DNA of 20,380 nt from positions 1 to 20,380 of IMG/VR virus record IMGVR_UViG_3300006793_000384. One strand, given 5' to 3'. The position numbers and the translations under genes were made by a program. How positions within the stretch are numbered: position 1 is the stretch's first letter; the number at the start of each line of letters is the position of its first letter. The notes beneath the pieces were generated by a model, which was not told where the DNA came from, searched no databases, and saw only the letters and a program-made list of their open reading frames with translations. Origin of the DNA: a virus. This document shows, in pieces, positions 12,152 to 19,302 of the stretch.

Positions 12152-12718
12152 ATGTCTTTTAATATGTTACCAGAAGTAGATTCAAGTGGTTTGAAGAACT
12201 TCCCTTGTTTCTCTGGTGAAGGTACTCACTTGATATTTGGAGTGGCAGGTGCCTTTGAAAAAAGTTCTAGAGAAATGTTCAGTAACATTTGGCGAGTGAT
12301 TCGTGACAATGAAATGATGAACCCTGCTTTCAGGCATCTTGGAGGTATGATTGATTCTGTAAATATAGTTTCAGTTGATACTCAAGCGATTATGAATGGT
12401 TGGGAAAGCAGTATCAAAGCAAATTGTAATGATATTACCTTTATTGGTGATGCGAACGGAGAGTTTACTCGTAAGATGGGTATGGGTTCAGTGTTTGCTG
12501 ATGGTACTACTAGAAGTTGGTTCTGGTGTGCTATGGTCAGTGATGGTTTCTTCGATGTCTGGACTCCTGCTAAAGGATTTCGTGATGGTGTTGAATTGAG
12601 TGAGTTAGAAAACTCTGACACTGTTTTCAATGCGTTCAGAAGTTTCCACAACGAAACTCGTAACTTCATCGATGAGTTGTTTGAAGAAGAAGAGTTGAAG
12701 TCGGTAGCAGGAAAGTAG
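12152..12718 (+). CDS. Peroxiredoxin-fold protein lacking the peroxidatic cysteine
   Basis: The order of motifs follows Prx5-type peroxiredoxins: FGVAGAFEKSSR (about 29-40) at the FGVPGAFTPxC position, VNIVSVDTQAIMNGW for the VxxxSVNDxFVxxxW strand, then ITFIGDANGEFTRKMGMG (about 95-112) for the LLADPTGAFGKxxG segment, and a strand before FFDVW. The catalytic Cys position is Ser39, and Thr/Pro before it are Glu/Lys, so normal peroxidase chemistry should be lost. Cys residues elsewhere (FPCFSG, KANCND, WFWCAM) could serve a different redox role. 188 residues against about 160 for the family. The resemblance is by eye and the fold call should be seen as probable, not certain. Confidence 0.66.
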   Translation: MSFNMLPEVDSSGLKNFPCFSGEGTHLIFGVAGAFEKSSREMFSNIWRVIRDNEMMNPAFRHLGGMIDSVNIVSVDTQAIMNGWESSIKANCNDITFIGDANGEFTRKMGMGSVFADGTTRSWFWCAMVSDGFFDVWTPAKGFRDGVELSELENSDTVFNAFRSFHNETRNFIDELFEEEELKSVAGK

Positions 12719-12721
12719 TAT

Positions 12722-13120
12722 ATGACACACGTAAACTATGATTGTCCCGAAAAGTTTGTTCCTTATATCAACGGTTGTCTTGATGTTCTGGGTCTATGGA
12801 AATATCCTGACCTAGAACTGACAGTCGTGATGGAACCTACTATTACAGGTGGGGCACATGGATACTGTTGGGGAGATACCGAAGAAGTAGAAGTTGAAAT
12901 CGCTACTGACAAAGTTGCGATGGACGAAGTATGCCTAACGATTGCCCACGAACTTATTCATGCGAAACAGTATGCGTCTGGTGTACTGGACGAAATGAAC
13001 TGGAAAGGTAAATGTTACAGAGATACTAAGTATACAGAGTTACCTTGGGAAGTAGAAGCATACAATAAAGAAGAAGAAGTGATGCGTAAAGCAATAGAGA
13101 TTATGAGAAGGAAAATATGA
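12722..13120 (+). CDS. HExxH zinc metalloprotease-like protein
   Basis: The 132-residue protein contains H76-E-L-I-H80 in a helix (LTIAHELIHAKQY), a classic gluzincin/SprT-like zinc site, and a downstream P-W-E110-x-E-A segment that probably gives the third ligand. It would be a small soluble peptidase or a zincin used in DNA-protein repair or host takeover; the target is unknown. The gene starts 3 nt after the upstream stop and overlaps the KdsB-like gene by 4 nt (ATGA), so it sits in one early operon behind the promoter at 12088. Confidence 0.75.
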   Translation: MTHVNYDCPEKFVPYINGCLDVLGLWKYPDLELTVVMEPTITGGAHGYCWGDTEEVEVEIATDKVAMDEVCLTIAHELIHAKQYASGVLDEMNWKGKCYRDTKYTELPWEVEAYNKEEEVMRKAIEIMRRKI

Positions 13121-13863
13121 TGCAGCAGAAAGTGATAGGACTTATACCCGCAAGATGGGAATCAAGTAGGTTTCCTGGAAAACCACTAGCAGAGATAGAT
13201 GGTATACCGATGATACAAAGAGTATATGAGCAATGCCTTATGTCAAAAAAACTCTATTCAGTAATAGTCGTTACGGATAATGTTGCTATTCATCAATATT
13301 GTAGAGATAACTTTATGGAAGTTGTTATGGTAGATGATGATGTTGAAACAGGTACAGATAGGATTGCTCTCGCAGTAAAGAATATGCACGGAGTTAGATA
13401 CTCAGATATCTTTATCAATATACAAGGTGACGAACCTCTTATCAATCCTGAAGCAATAGACAAGATGATTGATACCTTTGACCACGAGATTGGTGTATCG
13501 GTTGCGTACAGAGTAATGACAGACTATAGTAAAATGAATGATAGAAACGTGACCAAGGTTGTTATAAATGACAATGGTTATGCTATGTTTTTCTCAAGAC
13601 TTCCTGTATCGAAGTTACAGTCACTAGGTTTGTTTGCATTCAACGCAAGTACACTTCGTAACTTTGCTAGAAAAGATGACTCTCCTGACACTACCGAGAG
13701 TATTGAGATGAGAAGGTTCCTTGAACGAGGGCAACTTGTAAAGATGGTAGAGGTAGAAGATTATGGTTTGGCGGTTGATATACCAGAAGATATAGAAAAG
13801 GTTGAAGACTTTCTAAAATTCAAAAAAGAAATAAAAGAGAAAATGCTTGACTTACAAGAGTAA
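13117..13863 (+). CDS. kdsB: KdsB-like CMP-sugar synthetase, shortened
   Basis: KdsB activates KDO with CTP for lipopolysaccharide. Family motifs are clear: IPARWESSRFPGKPL (about 10-24), GTDRIALA (about 88-95), NIQGDEPLI (about 107-115), VTKVVINDNGYAMFFSRLP, GLFAF, and VDIPEDIEKVEDF near the end. Compared with E. coli KdsB the stretch between FSR and the GxYxF strand is about 20 residues shorter and the conserved R-H-x-G-I-Y is replaced by Q-S-L-G-L-F, a region that lines the sugar pocket. The sugar may therefore not be KDO. Phage copies are thought to alter host surface sugars. A promoter for the next gene lies within its 3' end. Confidence 0.85.
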   Translation: MMQQKVIGLIPARWESSRFPGKPLAEIDGIPMIQRVYEQCLMSKKLYSVIVVTDNVAIHQYCRDNFMEVVMVDDDVETGTDRIALAVKNMHGVRYSDIFINIQGDEPLINPEAIDKMIDTFDHEIGVSVAYRVMTDYSKMNDRNVTKVVINDNGYAMFFSRLPVSKLQSLGLFAFNASTLRNFARKDDSPDTTESIEMRRFLERGQLVKMVEVEDYGLAVDIPEDIEKVEDFLKFKKEIKEKMLDLQE

Positions 13864-13875
13864 GTATAGTATACT
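13847..13875 (+). promoter_or_regulatory. Sigma70-like promoter inside the kdsB 3' end
   Basis: TTGACT (13847-13852), 17 nt spacer, TATACT (13870-13875). The -35 lies in coding sequence. It drives the nuclease gene at 13904. Confidence 0.7.
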
Positions 13876-13903
13876 ATGATTAAATTAAATAGAAAGATAT
13901 AAT

Positions 13904-14581
13904 ATGTTTATACATGAAGACGTTGAACTCACAGAGATGAATGCCGTAACAACTGAGAAGGGACGTACATATCGTACACCTGAAGGAGTTGACTTACCTT
14001 CTATCACCACTGTACTTTCTATATTATCACGTGACTCTATCGCTAAGTGGCGTAAAAGAGTAGGAGAAAAAGAGGCGAACCGTATCTCTGGAAAAGCAGC
14101 AGGTCGTGGTACTCGCGTTCATGAGATTACCGAGAAGTATATTAATAATGAACCTGACTATAAGGAAGGGTACACTCCGGATATCATTCATTCGTTTAAT
14201 GTAATGAAACCTATACTCGATGGATTTATTGGTAAGGTCTATGCTCAAGAAGCACCTCTGTACTCTACTCATCTTGGAGTTGCGGGTAGGGTTGATTGCG
14301 TTGCTGAGTTTGATGGGGTAGTCTCTATTATTGACTTCAAGACTTCAATGAAACCTAAGAAAAGAGAATGGGTCAAGAACTACTTTATGCAAGAGGCAGC
14401 GTATGCTATCATGTGGGAAGAACGTACAGGTCAACCTATTACTCAACTCGTAACTATTATATCAGTAGACGGTAAAGACAAACCACAAATCTATGTGGAA
14501 CACCGAGATAACTGGATAAACACCCTAAGAGACACAATAAAAAAGTATAATGAGGAAAATTCCAGTTTCAAATTGTTATAA
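13904..14581 (+). CDS. PD-(D/E)XK exonuclease (RecB/MGME1-like)
   Basis: The 225-residue protein has the RecB-family nuclease layout: PSITTVLSILS (about 31-41) with following W, R-G-T-R-V-H-E (about 68-74), GRVD ending at Asp131, IIDFKTS with Asp144 and Lys146, and Q-E-A-A-Y-A (about 163-168). These form the metal site (His, Asp, Asp-x-Lys) plus the family Q-x-x-x-Y helix. The order and size resemble mitochondrial genome maintenance exonuclease 1 and its phage relatives, which trim single-stranded DNA ends. Probable role: recombination or host DNA breakdown. Own promoter at 13847; its stop overlaps the next late promoter. Confidence 0.86.
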   Translation: MFIHEDVELTEMNAVTTEKGRTYRTPEGVDLPSITTVLSILSRDSIAKWRKRVGEKEANRISGKAAGRGTRVHEITEKYINNEPDYKEGYTPDIIHSFNVMKPILDGFIGKVYAQEAPLYSTHLGVAGRVDCVAEFDGVVSIIDFKTSMKPKKREWVKNYFMQEAAYAIMWEERTGQPITQLVTIISVDGKDKPQIYVEHRDNWINTLRDTIKKYNEENSSFKLL

Positions 14582-14584
14582 ATA
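14577..14584 (+). promoter_or_regulatory. T4-type late promoter of the internal-protein operon
   Basis: TATAAATA overlaps the stop codon of the nuclease gene. With T4 spacing, transcription starts near 14590, giving a 33-nt leader before ATG 14623. The six genes that follow are tightly coupled and carry virion-type N-termini. Confidence 0.75.
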
Positions 14585-14622
14585 GATGTAAGAAATCTTT
14601 TTTATACATATGGGAAACTACA

Positions 14623-15966
14623 ATGAAATCGTTTAAATCTTTTTCTACCTTGACAGAAGCGACCAAGCTATGGTTAGGGTTTGACGATTTACCTGCAATA
14701 ATGCATCCCAATCTAAAACAATTCTTTAAAGATTTAAAATCTGTAGCGGATGCTGAATCAGTGTATATAGACGACAAGTATGATTTTCTAAAGACATCAA
14801 AACGTTTAACCATAAAGATTACAGATAAAAGAGCAATCCCTAAAATGGCAGTAGATAGAAAACTCGTTACATATGGGTTTTCTCCATCAGGAAACAAATA
14901 CCTTTCTTCTAACCTCGTTAATGTTTCTTTAACACCCTCCGGAGGTGTTCGTGGGTCAGGTAAGTTAGCAAGGAAGGGTGATAAAGTAACTATTCCCACT
15001 ACTTCTGAACAAGAACAAGGAACTATAGAATACTTTAAAGCAGCGTTCAGTAATAGTAATAAAGACATAAAAACTATATCTGATAAAGTTGGATATGATT
15101 TTAGTCCTGTTTGGATGCATAACTTTGAACAACAATATATCGCATTTACTGGAAGTATGGGAACTGATTTTAGTAAACATAAAATATATCTTGACTCAGA
15201 TAGTAAAAGTGACTCAAGCGTATTATTGCGTATCGCTAAAAGGTTAGGTCTTAAAGATAAGAAAGATAATTGGAATCCATCTGATATATGGATTATGTCT
15301 ATAGGTAAAGCGCAGATTATTTCACAAACAAAAAATATGTCAACGCTCGAAGAGTTTAATGCTTGGTTAGTAAAGAAATATCATTCGAAAGAAATTATCG
15401 GAGTTTCTCTAAAGAAAGTATCTCCAAACAAAAAAGGTATTTTTCAAACAGTATCGAACAGCAGTTTACCTGATGTTGACGTAAAAGTAAGTAGAGTATT
15501 ATTCGACCCCTTTCAAAAGAATTTTATATTAGAAACTGACGGAAATATAAAAGGATTTAATATAAGAGTTGGATATAAAGCAGCTACAGTATCTAGGGAC
15601 TCAGACATTAGAATATATCTTGAGGGCAGACAGAAAGGTTCTCAAGTTCAACTAGGTGCTGTATCTGCACTTCTATTCCCAGCGCTCGCTAAGAAGAATG
15701 GGTTTGATATTAAAACAAGTAAAAAGACTATTTTAGATAACCCAATGAAATATCTGAATAAAACTTTACCTATACTTTTAAGAAATCCCGTAGTGGTAGA
15801 TAAAATCTCTAAGTATCCTGATACAGAAATAGGATTAAAAGCAGGAGCTTTCCTTGCATTTTATTTAGAAATTTTCTTAGGAAGTGACCCAAGCATACTT
15901 AAAAGTTGTTATTACTCAAGTACAAAGGTAAGCGACTTCTCATCTATACATTGTAAGGTGTACTAA
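14623..15966 (+). CDS. Putative internal head protein with capsid-targeting-like leader (447 aa)
   Basis: The function of the main body is not recognised. The N-terminus MKSFKSFSTLTEA resembles the T4 capsid-targeting leader MKTYQEFIAEA, which sends proteins into the prohead and is cut after the Glu by the prohead protease (consensus L/I-x-E); here LTE would be the cleavage site. The remaining 430 residues are soluble and Lys/Ser-rich without membrane helices, with a mixed alpha/beta pattern. It is the first gene behind the late promoter at 14577, as expected for a virion component. Its TAA shares a base with the next ATG (TAATG). Confidence 0.72.
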   Translation: MKSFKSFSTLTEATKLWLGFDDLPAIMHPNLKQFFKDLKSVADAESVYIDDKYDFLKTSKRLTIKITDKRAIPKMAVDRKLVTYGFSPSGNKYLSSNLVNVSLTPSGGVRGSGKLARKGDKVTIPTTSEQEQGTIEYFKAAFSNSNKDIKTISDKVGYDFSPVWMHNFEQQYIAFTGSMGTDFSKHKIYLDSDSKSDSSVLLRIAKRLGLKDKKDNWNPSDIWIMSIGKAQIISQTKNMSTLEEFNAWLVKKYHSKEIIGVSLKKVSPNKKGIFQTVSNSSLPDVDVKVSRVLFDPFQKNFILETDGNIKGFNIRVGYKAATVSRDSDIRIYLEGRQKGSQVQLGAVSALLFPALAKKNGFDIKTSKKTILDNPMKYLNKTLPILLRNPVVVDKISKYPDTEIGLKAGAFLAFYLEIFLGSDPSILKSCYYSSTKVSDFSSIHCKVY

Positions 15967-17189
15967 TGGAAAAGTTTTCATCATTCATAACAGAGCAAAA
16001 GAATACTCACATGACTCATATCGAGGACAAAGTTCTCTATGGAGGAGTAAAGGGTACAAGAGAAGCAATCAATGCGTTGCGTGAACTAAGAGATATGCTC
16101 GCAGGAAAGACAGACGCTAAACTTTCTGTTAAATGGGATGGCGCTCCAGCAATCTTTTGTGGGGAAGACCCAAGTGACGGTAAGTTCTTTGTTGCGAAGA
16201 AAGGCATCTTTAATGTTAATCCTAAAGTCTATAAGACAGACGCAGATATTGATGCTGATACTTCAGGCGAACTCGCAAAGAAACTCAAAGAGGCATTGAA
16301 GTATCTACCTGACCTTGGCATAAAGGGCGTTATACAAGGAGATTTCTTGTTTTCTAAATCAGATGTTACTAAAAAAGAAACCATTGATGGAAAAGACTAT
16401 ACGACCTTTCATCCTAATACAATTATATATGCGGTTCCTTATGATCAAGCAAAGGAAGTAAGAGACGCACAGATAGGTATCGTATGGCATACAACCTATA
16501 CAGGAAAAGACTTTGCATCAATGAGAGCTTCGTATGGTGTTGATGTTTCTAAGTTTAAAAAGTCTAGTAAGGTATGGTCACAGGATGCAATGTTAACAAA
16601 CGTAGGTGATGCGACAATTAACGAAAAAGAAACCGAAGAAGTAAATACACTCTTATCAAAGTGTGGTGTATTATTCAATAAAATATCTGGCAATACTCTA
16701 AGAGAACTCGAAGGCAATGAAATTTTGTCAAGATTAATAGAAACATATAATAATACATATGTAAGAGAAGGTCAACTTCTACCCCCAAGCGCATCTCATG
16801 TGAACGGACTTATTAAATGGATAAGTAATAGGTACAAGAAAGAGATTGATAAAAGAAAAAGCGAGAAAGGTAAGAAGACCCAACAGGATAAACTAGACGT
16901 GATCATGAAGTTTTTCTCTACTACAAACAAAAAATCGTTAATTAATATGTTCGATTTACAAAAAAGTATTGTATTAGCGAAATTAAAACTTATAAATAAA
17001 CTTAATAGCATTGGTAAAACTAGTACGTTTGTGAAGACCAAAAAAGGTTATAAGGTCGCAGGAGCAGAAGGTTTTGTTGCTATTGATAAAGTAGGTGGTG
17101 ACGCGGTTAAGTTAGTTGACCGCATGGAATTTTCGTATAACAACTTTAGTCCAGATGTACTAAAGGGATGGGACAAACCAAGGAAGTAA
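15966..17189 (+). CDS. Ligase-like KxDG nucleotidyltransferase with capsid-targeting-like leader (DUF6267-like)
   Basis: The leader MEKFSSFITEQ fits the capsid-targeting pattern (cleavage after ITE). The body carries motifs of the ATP-dependent ligase/RNA-ligase superfamily: motif I K56-W-D-G59 in SVKWDGAPAIF, a strand FFVAKKGIF, motif III-like VIQGDFLF (Q124 to F129), motif IV-like E368-G-F-V371, and motif V-like AVKLV with Lys382. Lys56 would carry the AMP. I believe this corresponds to a T4-like phage family annotated DUF6267. The middle (about 220-340) is helical and Lys-rich. If packaged, the enzyme could act on nucleic acid as soon as the DNA enters. Activity is inferred from motifs only. 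Confidence 0.72.
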   Translation: MEKFSSFITEQKNTHMTHIEDKVLYGGVKGTREAINALRELRDMLAGKTDAKLSVKWDGAPAIFCGEDPSDGKFFVAKKGIFNVNPKVYKTDADIDADTSGELAKKLKEALKYLPDLGIKGVIQGDFLFSKSDVTKKETIDGKDYTTFHPNTIIYAVPYDQAKEVRDAQIGIVWHTTYTGKDFASMRASYGVDVSKFKKSSKVWSQDAMLTNVGDATINEKETEEVNTLLSKCGVLFNKISGNTLRELEGNEILSRLIETYNNTYVREGQLLPPSASHVNGLIKWISNRYKKEIDKRKSEKGKKTQQDKLDVIMKFFSTTNKKSLINMFDLQKSIVLAKLKLINKLNSIGKTSTFVKTKKGYKVAGAEGFVAIDKVGGDAVKLVDRMEFSYNNFSPDVLKGWDKPRK

Positions 17190-17191
17190 AA

Positions 17192-17593
17192 ATGAGTAAT
17201 AAAAAACCATTAGGATTTAACGCATTCACTGAGAGTGAAGACCCTGAAGTTGAGATGGAAGCACTCAACATACAACAACGTATGGCACGTAAACGTTCCA
17301 TGGCAAAAAATAAAGCCAAGATGGCATTAGGTCGCGCTCGCGCAGCTAGGAAAGTTGCGAGTATGGAAGTCCTTAAAAAACGTGCGGTTAAAGCGGCACG
17401 AACTAAAATCGCACTTAAAATGACCAAAGGCGTTCCTCTTAGTCAAGTTCCTATAAGTAAGAAGATAGAGATAGAGAAAAAACTTGAGAAGAAAAAGGGT
17501 AAGATTAATAAAGTAGCCAAAAAATTATTACCTGATATAAAGAAAAAAGAAGCTGCTAAGTTACAGAAAAACAAAAAAAAGAGCGATAAGTAA
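17192..17593 (+). CDS. Very basic putative internal head protein
   Basis: The frame could begin at 17168 inside the upstream gene, but ATG 17192 follows AAGGAAG and gives the leader MSNKKPLGFNAFTESE, again F-x-x-F-x-E. The 133-residue product is extremely basic: long Lys/Arg/Ala helices such as MARKRSMAKNKAKMALGRAR (about 31-50) and a Lys-rich tail. This composition resembles T4 internal proteins and other DNA-condensing head proteins. No catalytic domain. It lies between two putative packaged enzymes, 2 nt after the upstream stop. Confidence 0.72.
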   Translation: MSNKKPLGFNAFTESEDPEVEMEALNIQQRMARKRSMAKNKAKMALGRARAARKVASMEVLKKRAVKAARTKIALKMTKGVPLSQVPISKKIEIEKKLEKKKGKINKVAKKLLPDIKKKEAAKLQKNKKKSDK

Positions 17594-17599
17594 TATATA

Positions 17600-19069
17600 A
17601 TGATTAAGAATTTTAAAGATTTTCTTATTGAAGAAACCCGTGAGGTCTACTTCACCTTTGGAAGAATGAATCCCCCTACAATAGGTCATGGAAAAGTATT
17701 AGATACGATTGCGGGTAAAGCATCTGGTTCAGACTGGAAAGTTTATGTTTCTCAAACAACGGGACCCAAAGACCCATTATCATATTCAGACAAAATTAAA
17801 CACCTACGGAAAATGTTTCCAAAGTATGGTCGTAATATTATAGTAGATAAGAACGTGAAAAATGTTTTTGGTATAGCAGTAGCACTATACGACGCAGGAT
17901 ACAAACGCATCAATATGGTAGTTGGTGAAGACCGACTACGAGAGTTTGATGTACTACTTAAAAAATATAACGGTACGAAGGCACGTCATGGATTCTATAA
18001 TTTCGAGTCAATCAAAGTAGTATCTGCAGGTCGTAGAGACCCTGATTCCGAGGGCGTAGAAGGAATGTCTGCATCTAAACAACGTGCCAACGCAAAAGAT
18101 AATAACTATCAAGCATTCACTTTGGGTGTTCCAAAGAATATGAATGATAAAGATACACGTAAATTGTTCAATGACGTAAGGAAAGGATTAGGTCTTAAAG
18201 AACAAACAACATTTAAAAATCACATCGACCTTGGTAAGAAAGACGATACTCGTGAGGCATATGTCAACGGTACTCTATTTGAACTAGGCGATACAGTAGT
18301 AATAAAAGAGAGCGATGAGATAGGAGTCGTAACCGTATTAGGTGCGAACTATGTTATCGTTGAATGTGGCGAAAGGAAGTTACGAAAATGGTTAGACGCA
18401 GTTCAGTTAGTTGAACGACAAGACCCTGATATAAAGGATAAGAAGGGAACCCAACCTGCGGCATATTATGCGAAGGACGCGACAGGTAAGGATATGGCAA
18501 AGTCTACCAAATCGAAACGCGACGCCCACTTTAAGAAAGGACAGGCAATGGATGACGATAATCCAAATGCCTACAAACCTGCTCCGGGTGACAAATCAGC
18601 GAAGACGAAACCAAGTAAGTATACCAAAGAATATGAAAAGATGTTCGGAGAGAACGCAGGGGAAATAGGCACAGACAAACTAAAAAAGAAATACACAGAC
18701 GAAACACCACTAGAAGAACTTTTTGGAAGGCATATAGACCTATCGGGTCGTCCTTTCCTATCAAACTTTGATGGTGTTGTCAACGGAGATATTCACAGAA
18801 AGATTATTCGTAGGTGGGTAAAAGATGTTGCGAGAAAGAAGTTTGATGTTACTCAAGCACAAAAACATTTAACCGACCTCGTTAGACTCATAGGTGGTGA
18901 TATGAGTAGCGTTCAAAAAACACTATTTAAAATCTTTGATAGGAAAGGATTGCCTGCGCGTCTTGACTATCGTAAAACAAGAACATTTATGAAGTCAGAT
19001 GTAACAGTCAATAAAAAAGACCTAGCAAAGAGAATAACAGAAGCAAGAAGTAGAAGGTTGAAGAAATGA
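17600..19069 (+). CDS. Nucleotidyltransferase with capsid-targeting-like leader, multidomain (489 aa)
   Basis: After the leader MIKNFKDFLIEE (cleavage after LIE) comes an NMN adenylyltransferase/cytidylyltransferase-type domain: FGRMNPPTIGH (T27-x-G-H30 active site, about 20-30), NMVVGEDRLREFD (about 113-125), and MSASKQRANA (about 154-163) in place of the ISxTxxR motif. A small beta domain follows (LGDTVVIKES...EIGVVTVLG...VIVECG, about 228-260), which looks KOW/SH3-like. Then come a Lys-rich linker starting KGTQPAAYYAKD, of a kind I recall from other T4-like marine phage proteins, and a helical C-terminus. Substrate unknown; NAD or nucleotide-sugar chemistry on entry is plausible. Its last bases overlap the next gene by 4 nt. 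Confidence 0.8.
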   Translation: MIKNFKDFLIEETREVYFTFGRMNPPTIGHGKVLDTIAGKASGSDWKVYVSQTTGPKDPLSYSDKIKHLRKMFPKYGRNIIVDKNVKNVFGIAVALYDAGYKRINMVVGEDRLREFDVLLKKYNGTKARHGFYNFESIKVVSAGRRDPDSEGVEGMSASKQRANAKDNNYQAFTLGVPKNMNDKDTRKLFNDVRKGLGLKEQTTFKNHIDLGKKDDTREAYVNGTLFELGDTVVIKESDEIGVVTVLGANYVIVECGERKLRKWLDAVQLVERQDPDIKDKKGTQPAAYYAKDATGKDMAKSTKSKRDAHFKKGQAMDDDNPNAYKPAPGDKSAKTKPSKYTKEYEKMFGENAGEIGTDKLKKKYTDETPLEELFGRHIDLSGRPFLSNFDGVVNGDIHRKIIRRWVKDVARKKFDVTQAQKHLTDLVRLIGGDMSSVQKTLFKIFDRKGLPARLDYRKTRTFMKSDVTVNKKDLAKRITEARSRRLKK

Positions 19070-19302
19070 CATCTAGTTTCAAAGAATTTATTACCGAAGC
19101 AGACGAAGCACTCAAGAAAAAAAGTGAAAAGTCTGGAATATCTTATGGCGTTTTGAAGAAGGTTTATGATAGAGGAGTTGCCGCGTGGAGGACAGGACAT
19201 CGTCCAGGAACCAACCCTCAACAATGGGGATACGCAAGAGTAAATGCATTCATAGTCAAAAAGAAAAAGGGTGGTCTGAACCACGATAAGGATTTAGCGT
19301 AA
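19066..19302 (+). CDS. DUF5824-like protein with capsid-targeting-like leader
   Basis: The leader MTSSFKEFITEAD is nearly the T4 capsid-targeting leader (cleavage after ITE). The rest is a compact domain: SGISYGVLKKVYDRGVAAW, then GHRPGTNPQQWGYARVNAF and a final KGGLNHDKDL. This GHRPGT...QWGYARV pattern is one I associate with DUF5824, found in phages and large viruses, function unknown. At 78 residues it is little more than the domain plus leader. ATGA overlap upstream and TAATG overlap downstream. Confidence 0.76.
   Translation: MTSSFKEFITEADEALKKKSEKSGISYGVLKKVYDRGVAAWRTGHRPGTNPQQWGYARVNAFIVKKKKGGLNHDKDLA

Noticed and set aside
16991-16998. TATAAATA inside the ligase-like gene
   Set aside because: It lies within coding sequence about 190 nt before the next gene, which is already in a late operon. 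Expected by chance in AT-rich Lys/Leu/Asn codons.
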